Source: Flavobacterium granuli
Lineage (GTDB): Bacteria > Bacteroidota > Bacteroidia > Flavobacteriales > Flavobacteriaceae
Assembly (NCBI RefSeq): GCF_900129705.1
Contig: NZ_FQWO01000009.1
Span: 1-64,000, forward strand
Length of the DNA stretch: 64,000 bases
Reading direction: 5' to 3'
The position numbers and the translations under genes are program-made. The notes below the pieces were generated by a model. The model did not search any database, was not told the DNA's origin, and saw only the letters and a program-made list of their open reading frames with translations. Positions 60,611 to 64,000 of this stretch are shown here, one piece after another; position 1 is the first letter of the stretch; every line of letters begins with the position of its first letter.

Positions 60611-61267
60611 ATGTCAATAGCAACAAATTTAAACACAATACAATCCTCTTTGGCAGAAAATGTGACACTCGTTGCCGTTTCTAAAACTAAACCCATTCCT
60701 GATTTGATGGAAGCCTATGATGCAGGTCAACGTATTTTTGGTGAAAACAAAATCCAAGAAATGGCTGAGAAATGGGAACTGATGCCAAAAGATATCCAAT
60801 GGCACATGATAGGCCATGTTCAAACCAATAAGGTCAAATTTATGGCACAATTTGTGAGCCTGATTCACGGTGTAGACAGTTTGAAATTATTACAAGAAAT
60901 CAATAAACAAGCCCTGAAAAACAGCCGAGTTATTGACTGCTTGCTACAAATACATATTGCTGAAGAGGAAACGAAATTTGGCCTTGACGAAAATGAGTTA
61001 GATGTTCTGCTTGCTTCCAATGAATTTCAGCAAATGAAAAACATTCGAATTGTAGGATTAATGGGAATGGCTACTTTTACAGATAATAAGGAACAAATTA
61101 AAAAAGAATTTTCGCATCTGAAATCTATTTTTGATAAATTACGCGATAGAGAGACATTGCAAGGCTTCTCTATATTATCCATGGGAATGTCCGGAGATTA
61201 TCAAATTGCTATTGAATGTGGCAGTACGATGGTTCGCATAGGAAGTAGTATCTTTGGAACAAGATAA
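60611..61267 (+). CDS. yggS: YggS/PLPBP pyridoxal phosphate homeostasis protein
   Basis: This 218-residue TIM-barrel protein of the alanine-racemase N-terminal family has VTLVAVSKTKP with the PLP-binding Lys, RIFGENKIQEM, WHMIGHVQTNKVKF and LSMGMSGDYQIAIECGSTMV for the phosphate. It binds PLP without catalysis and buffers the cofactor pool. It is complete and starts with ATG at 60611, 30 bp after the DUF1015 gene, probably cotranscribed. Confidence 0.94.
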   Translation: MSIATNLNTIQSSLAENVTLVAVSKTKPIPDLMEAYDAGQRIFGENKIQEMAEKWELMPKDIQWHMIGHVQTNKVKFMAQFVSLIHGVDSLKLLQEINKQALKNSRVIDCLLQIHIAEEETKFGLDENELDVLLASNEFQQMKNIRIVGLMGMATFTDNKEQIKKEFSHLKSIFDKLRDRETLQGFSILSMGMSGDYQIAIECGSTMVRIGSSIFGTR

Positions 61268-61342
61268 AAAACTAAGGAATGTGATTGATTTATGATCAAT
61301 GATGATTTCTACTGTTCCACAACCTAACTTTAAACAAGAAAC

Positions 61343-62704
61343 TTGTACGCAATATTAGACATAGAAACCACGGGAGGTCAATTCAATGAAGAAGGGATTA
61401 CCGAAATTGCCATTTATAAATTTGATGGTCATGAAATCGTGGACCAATTTATCAGTTTAGTCAATCCAGAAATTCCAATTCAGCCTTTTGTTGTTAAATT
61501 GACTGGTATAAATAATGCCATGCTCCGATCGGCACCTAAATTTTTTGAGGTGGCCAAGCGCATCATCGAGATCACAAATGACTGCGTGCTTGTGGCGCAT
61601 AATGCCGATTTTGATTATCGTATTTTAAGAACAGAATTTAGACGCCTAGGCTATGATTTTAATCTAAAAACGCTTTGTACGGTTGAATTGTCTAAAAAAT
61701 TATTACCAGAACAAGCTTCTCATAGTTTAGGAAAACTAGTACGTGCCTTGGGAATTCCTATGGCTGACAGGCATCGTGCCAGCGGTGATGCTATGGCAAC
61801 GGTAAAACTATTCAAGATGCTTCTGGACAAAGACCTCGAAAAAGAGATCGTTAAAGAACTCATTAAAACAGAAGTTCAAAAAGGAATTGCGCCAAAATTA
61901 TTTAGTATCATTGAAAACCTTCCTTCAAAAACAGGAGTGTATTACATTCATAACCAAGAAGGTAAAATCATTTTTATTGGCAAAAGCAAAAACATAAAAA
62001 AAAGGGTCAATCAGCATTTTACAGGAATCACCCACAGTGCCAAAAAAATCCAAACCGAAGTCTTTACCGTAACCTATGAAGAAACAGGTAGTGAATTAAT
62101 AGGCGTACTGAAAGAAATGGAGGAAATAAAAATTAATAGACCCATTTACAACAGGATGTCGCGTAAGAATAATTATTCCTGGGCCATCTATTCTGAAAAA
62201 AATACCGAAGGCTATTTGACTCTAAAACTTCAAAAAGCAGACGGTAGAAAAAAGGAAATCACCTCTTATCTTACCCTGCAGGAAGGTAAAAATGCCTTAT
62301 CTCATATTTCTTCTGATTTCAAATTATGCCAAAAACTAACCGGATTATATGAAACCAAAACCCATTGCTTTCAATATAGTATTAACGAATGTGACGGCGC
62401 TTGCGTAGGTTCGGTATCCCCAACAGAGTACAATCTTAGAGTAACCGACTTTATTTCTAAAAACAGTTTTGAAAATAAAAGCATGGTTATCGTTGATCGA
62501 GGCCGAAACATAAATGAACGAAGTGCAATTCTAGTGGAAAATGGCGAATACAAAGGATATGCTTTCTTTGATTTAAATTATCAAATACATCAGATAGAAA
62601 TCTTGAAAAACATCATTATTCCGATGCAAAATAGCCGCGACACTCGTAAAACAATTCAAGCTTATCTTAGAAAAAATAAAGGTTTTAAAATTATAAATTT
62701 CTAA
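61343..62704 (+). CDS. DnaQ-like exonuclease fused to GIY-YIG nuclease
   Basis: The start is TTG at 61343, forced by a TAA four codons upstream; the first residues MYAILDIETTGGQFNEEG form ExoI. The exonuclease domain (about 1-165) continues with VAHNADFDYRILRTEFRRLG (ExoII) and HRASGDAMATVKL (ExoIII). Residues about 195-275 form a UvrC-like GIY-YIG nuclease (GVYYIHNQEGKIIFIGKSKN). The C-terminal part (to 453) contains a Cys/His-containing region (CQKLTGLYETKTHCFQYSIN ECDGAC). This fusion is known in Bacteroidota and resembles Cho/UvrC repair proteins; a DNA repair role is likely. Confidence 0.88.
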   Translation: MYAILDIETTGGQFNEEGITEIAIYKFDGHEIVDQFISLVNPEIPIQPFVVKLTGINNAMLRSAPKFFEVAKRIIEITNDCVLVAHNADFDYRILRTEFRRLGYDFNLKTLCTVELSKKLLPEQASHSLGKLVRALGIPMADRHRASGDAMATVKLFKMLLDKDLEKEIVKELIKTEVQKGIAPKLFSIIENLPSKTGVYYIHNQEGKIIFIGKSKNIKKRVNQHFTGITHSAKKIQTEVFTVTYEETGSELIGVLKEMEEIKINRPIYNRMSRKNNYSWAIYSEKNTEGYLTLKLQKADGRKKEITSYLTLQEGKNALSHISSDFKLCQKLTGLYETKTHCFQYSINECDGACVGSVSPTEYNLRVTDFISKNSFENKSMVIVDRGRNINERSAILVENGEYKGYAFFDLNYQIHQIEILKNIIIPMQNSRDTRKTIQAYLRKNKGFKIINF

Positions 62705-62732
62705 TAGGACATCTAAAAAATCTCCATTGCTC

Positions 62733-63569
62733 ATGCCTGAATTAAAATCAAAATATGCCAGTTTTAGGCAAAAAGTAAACATAGTAATCTATGGAACAAG
62801 TACCAAAGCGGGGCGATTATTCGATTTAATCCTTCTGGGGATTATTTTATTGAGTGTCCTTTTGATAATGTTGGAAACTGTTGCAGAATTTGACCAAAAG
62901 TATCATCATTATCTACTATTTCTGGAATGGATCATTACCGGTTTATTTACTATAGAATATATTTTAAGAATAATTTCCATCAACAAACCCTGGAGATACA
63001 TCACCAGTTTTTACGGTATTATTGATTTACTGGCGATTCTCCCTATGTATTTGTCAATTTTCGTCATGGGAACCAGTATTCTGGCGGTTATTCGATCTTT
63101 GCGATTGTTGCGATTATTCAAAATATTAAACCATCCGCAGTTTACAAGCCAGTCCTTGCAATTAAAACAAGCCATTGAGGCCAGTAAAGGCAAAATTGTA
63201 GTTTTTATCTATTTTGTCCTTATCAGTACGATAATTATTGGATCGATAATGTATGTTGTAGAAGGTAAAGAAAATGGTTTTACCAGTATCCCGGCCGCAA
63301 TCTATTGGACAATTGTAACTCTAACCACAGTAGGCTATGGAGACATTTCGCCTCAAACACCGCTAGGGCAATTTATTGCATCTTTTGTTATGATATTAGG
63401 ATACGGAATCATAGCTGTTCCAACTGGGATTGTTACGGCCGAAATCGCAAAAAGAGTAAACCATCAATCGTCAAGCAACCATAATCCATGCAACGAATGT
63501 GGTGCAGAAGATTATCCTGATAATGCCAATTTTTGTCACCATTGTGGACATTCATTAGAAAAAAAATAA
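62733..63569 (+). CDS. Voltage-gated-type potassium channel with zinc-ribbon tail
   Basis: The ATG at 62733 (MPELKSKYASFRQKVNIVIY) gives 278 residues. The first helices (about 28-60, 70-95) are followed by an S4-like segment AVIRSLRLLRLFKIL with regularly spaced arginines. The pore has the selectivity filter TLTTVGYGDISP (about residue 205) and S6 follows. The C-terminus has CNECGAEDYPDNANFCHHCG, a four-ligand zinc ribbon on a short linker. It is a homotetrameric K+ channel of the inner membrane; the zinc ribbon may mediate assembly or sensing. miaA starts directly after the stop. Confidence 0.9.
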   Translation: MPELKSKYASFRQKVNIVIYGTSTKAGRLFDLILLGIILLSVLLIMLETVAEFDQKYHHYLLFLEWIITGLFTIEYILRIISINKPWRYITSFYGIIDLLAILPMYLSIFVMGTSILAVIRSLRLLRLFKILNHPQFTSQSLQLKQAIEASKGKIVVFIYFVLISTIIIGSIMYVVEGKENGFTSIPAAIYWTIVTLTTVGYGDISPQTPLGQFIASFVMILGYGIIAVPTGIVTAEIAKRVNHQSSSNHNPCNECGAEDYPDNANFCHHCGHSLEKK

Positions 63570-63570
63570 A

Positions 63571-64000
63571 ATGAAATACCTAATTACTGTAATCGGACCA
63601 ACGGCTATTGGAAAAACTTCGCTGAGTATCCTATTGGCCAAGCATTATAATTGTGAGATTGTATCTTGCGACAGCAGACAATTTTTCAAGGAGATGACCA
63701 TTGGTACTGCGGTTCCCAGTTCTGCCGAATTAGCGGCCGTTCCACATCATTTTATACAAAATAAATCCATTCTTGAAAACTATACTGTTGGTGATTTCGA
63801 AAAAGAAGCCATCGCTAAAATCGAGGAATTATTCTTGACCAATGATTATGTTGTTCTGGTAGGAGGCTCCGGCTTGTATGTAAATGCCGTTTTGAAAGGA
63901 TTTGATGAATTCCCGGAAATAAACCCGTCAGTTCGTGAACTTGTAAATGCCAATTATGAAAAACTCGGAATTACTTATTTACAAGAGCAATTAGAAACGT
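63571..64000 (+). CDS. miaA: tRNA dimethylallyltransferase (partial)
   Basis: The gene begins with ATG at 63571, right after the channel stop, and runs off the window. The 143 visible residues start MKYLITVIGPTAIGKTSLSI with the P-loop GPTAIGKTS, then IVSCDSRQFFKEMTIGTAVP with the catalytic/tRNA-contacting DSRQ and LVGGSGLYVNAVLKGFDEFP. MiaA adds the isopentenyl group to A37 of tRNAs reading U-starting codons. The remainder of about 160 residues is outside the window. Confidence 0.93.
   Translation, partial: MKYLITVIGPTAIGKTSLSILLAKHYNCEIVSCDSRQFFKEMTIGTAVPSSAELAAVPHHFIQNKSILENYTVGDFEKEAIAKIEELFLTNDYVVLVGGSGLYVNAVLKGFDEFPEINPSVRELVNANYEKLGITYLQEQLET

Noticed and set aside
1..64000. tRNA, rRNA, tmRNA or RNase P RNA genes
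   Set aside because: Intergenic regions were read for conserved cores such as TTCGANTC with CCA ends; nothing convincing was seen. A tRNAscan/Infernal run would settle this.

Overview
The window looks like a chromosome segment of a Flavobacterium-type bacterium (Bacteroidota, Flavobacteriia). The evidence is the low G+C content, promoters with a TAnnTTTG -7 element and almost no Shine-Dalgarno sites, a SusC/SusD pair, a YtxJ-type bacillithiol protein, and an arginine operon that carries a transcarbamylase of the acetyl-/succinylornithine type. No tRNA, rRNA or CRISPR array was recognised. The species cannot be named from the sequence.

Layout. 1-3000: a small conserved DNA-binding-like ORF, a TPR/AraC membrane regulator and a REP element. 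3000-11500: an accessory, very A+T-rich island, almost all on the minus strand. It holds secreted hypotheticals, a REP-associated transposase (RAYT) with full and deleted derivatives, and a polymorphic-toxin-like array. The array has two proteins with a nearly identical double-glycine leader and N-terminal domain but unrelated C-termini, embedded among small three-helix membrane proteins, several preceded by tiny coupled ORFs. 11800-15300: a HipA-like kinase pair, a further REP derivative, an operon whose second gene is broken by two stops, and an XRE regulator. 15300-17375: 2 kb without protein genes, with a divergent promoter, a candidate structured RNA, paired 110-bp repeats and a large inverted repeat.

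17376-24470: SusC/SusD and a prolyl-oligopeptidase-like S9 peptidase, probably a peptide uptake and degradation operon. 24543-30160: a decayed DUF6520-like gene, a divergent LuxR response regulator/TPR histidine kinase pair, small ORFs and a SpoU-type methyltransferase. 30163-42106: one long arginine/proline operon (GNAT, argG, lipoprotein, argC, argD, proA, proB, transcarbamylase, argB, argE, argH), preceded by a promoter that appears to start a leaderless 28-codon upstream ORF.

42139-64000: mostly housekeeping genes: thioredoxin/YtxJ, clpB, N-carbamoylputrescine amidase and agmatine deiminase (arginine-derived agmatine to putrescine), an M1 aminopeptidase, aldose epimerase, acetyltransferase, DUF3575, VF530, smpB, an HTH-Fic protein, pcm, an oxidoreductase, 3-hydroxybutyryl-CoA dehydrogenase, DUF1015, YggS, a DnaQ/GIY-YIG fusion, a potassium channel with a zinc-ribbon tail, and the start of miaA running off the edge.

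The toxin-like array with its coupled membrane proteins, the RAYT/REP family with its in-frame inserted repeat, and the candidate RNA at 15.4 kb are the parts most worth following up. Functional names for the array proteins are inference; no database search was possible.
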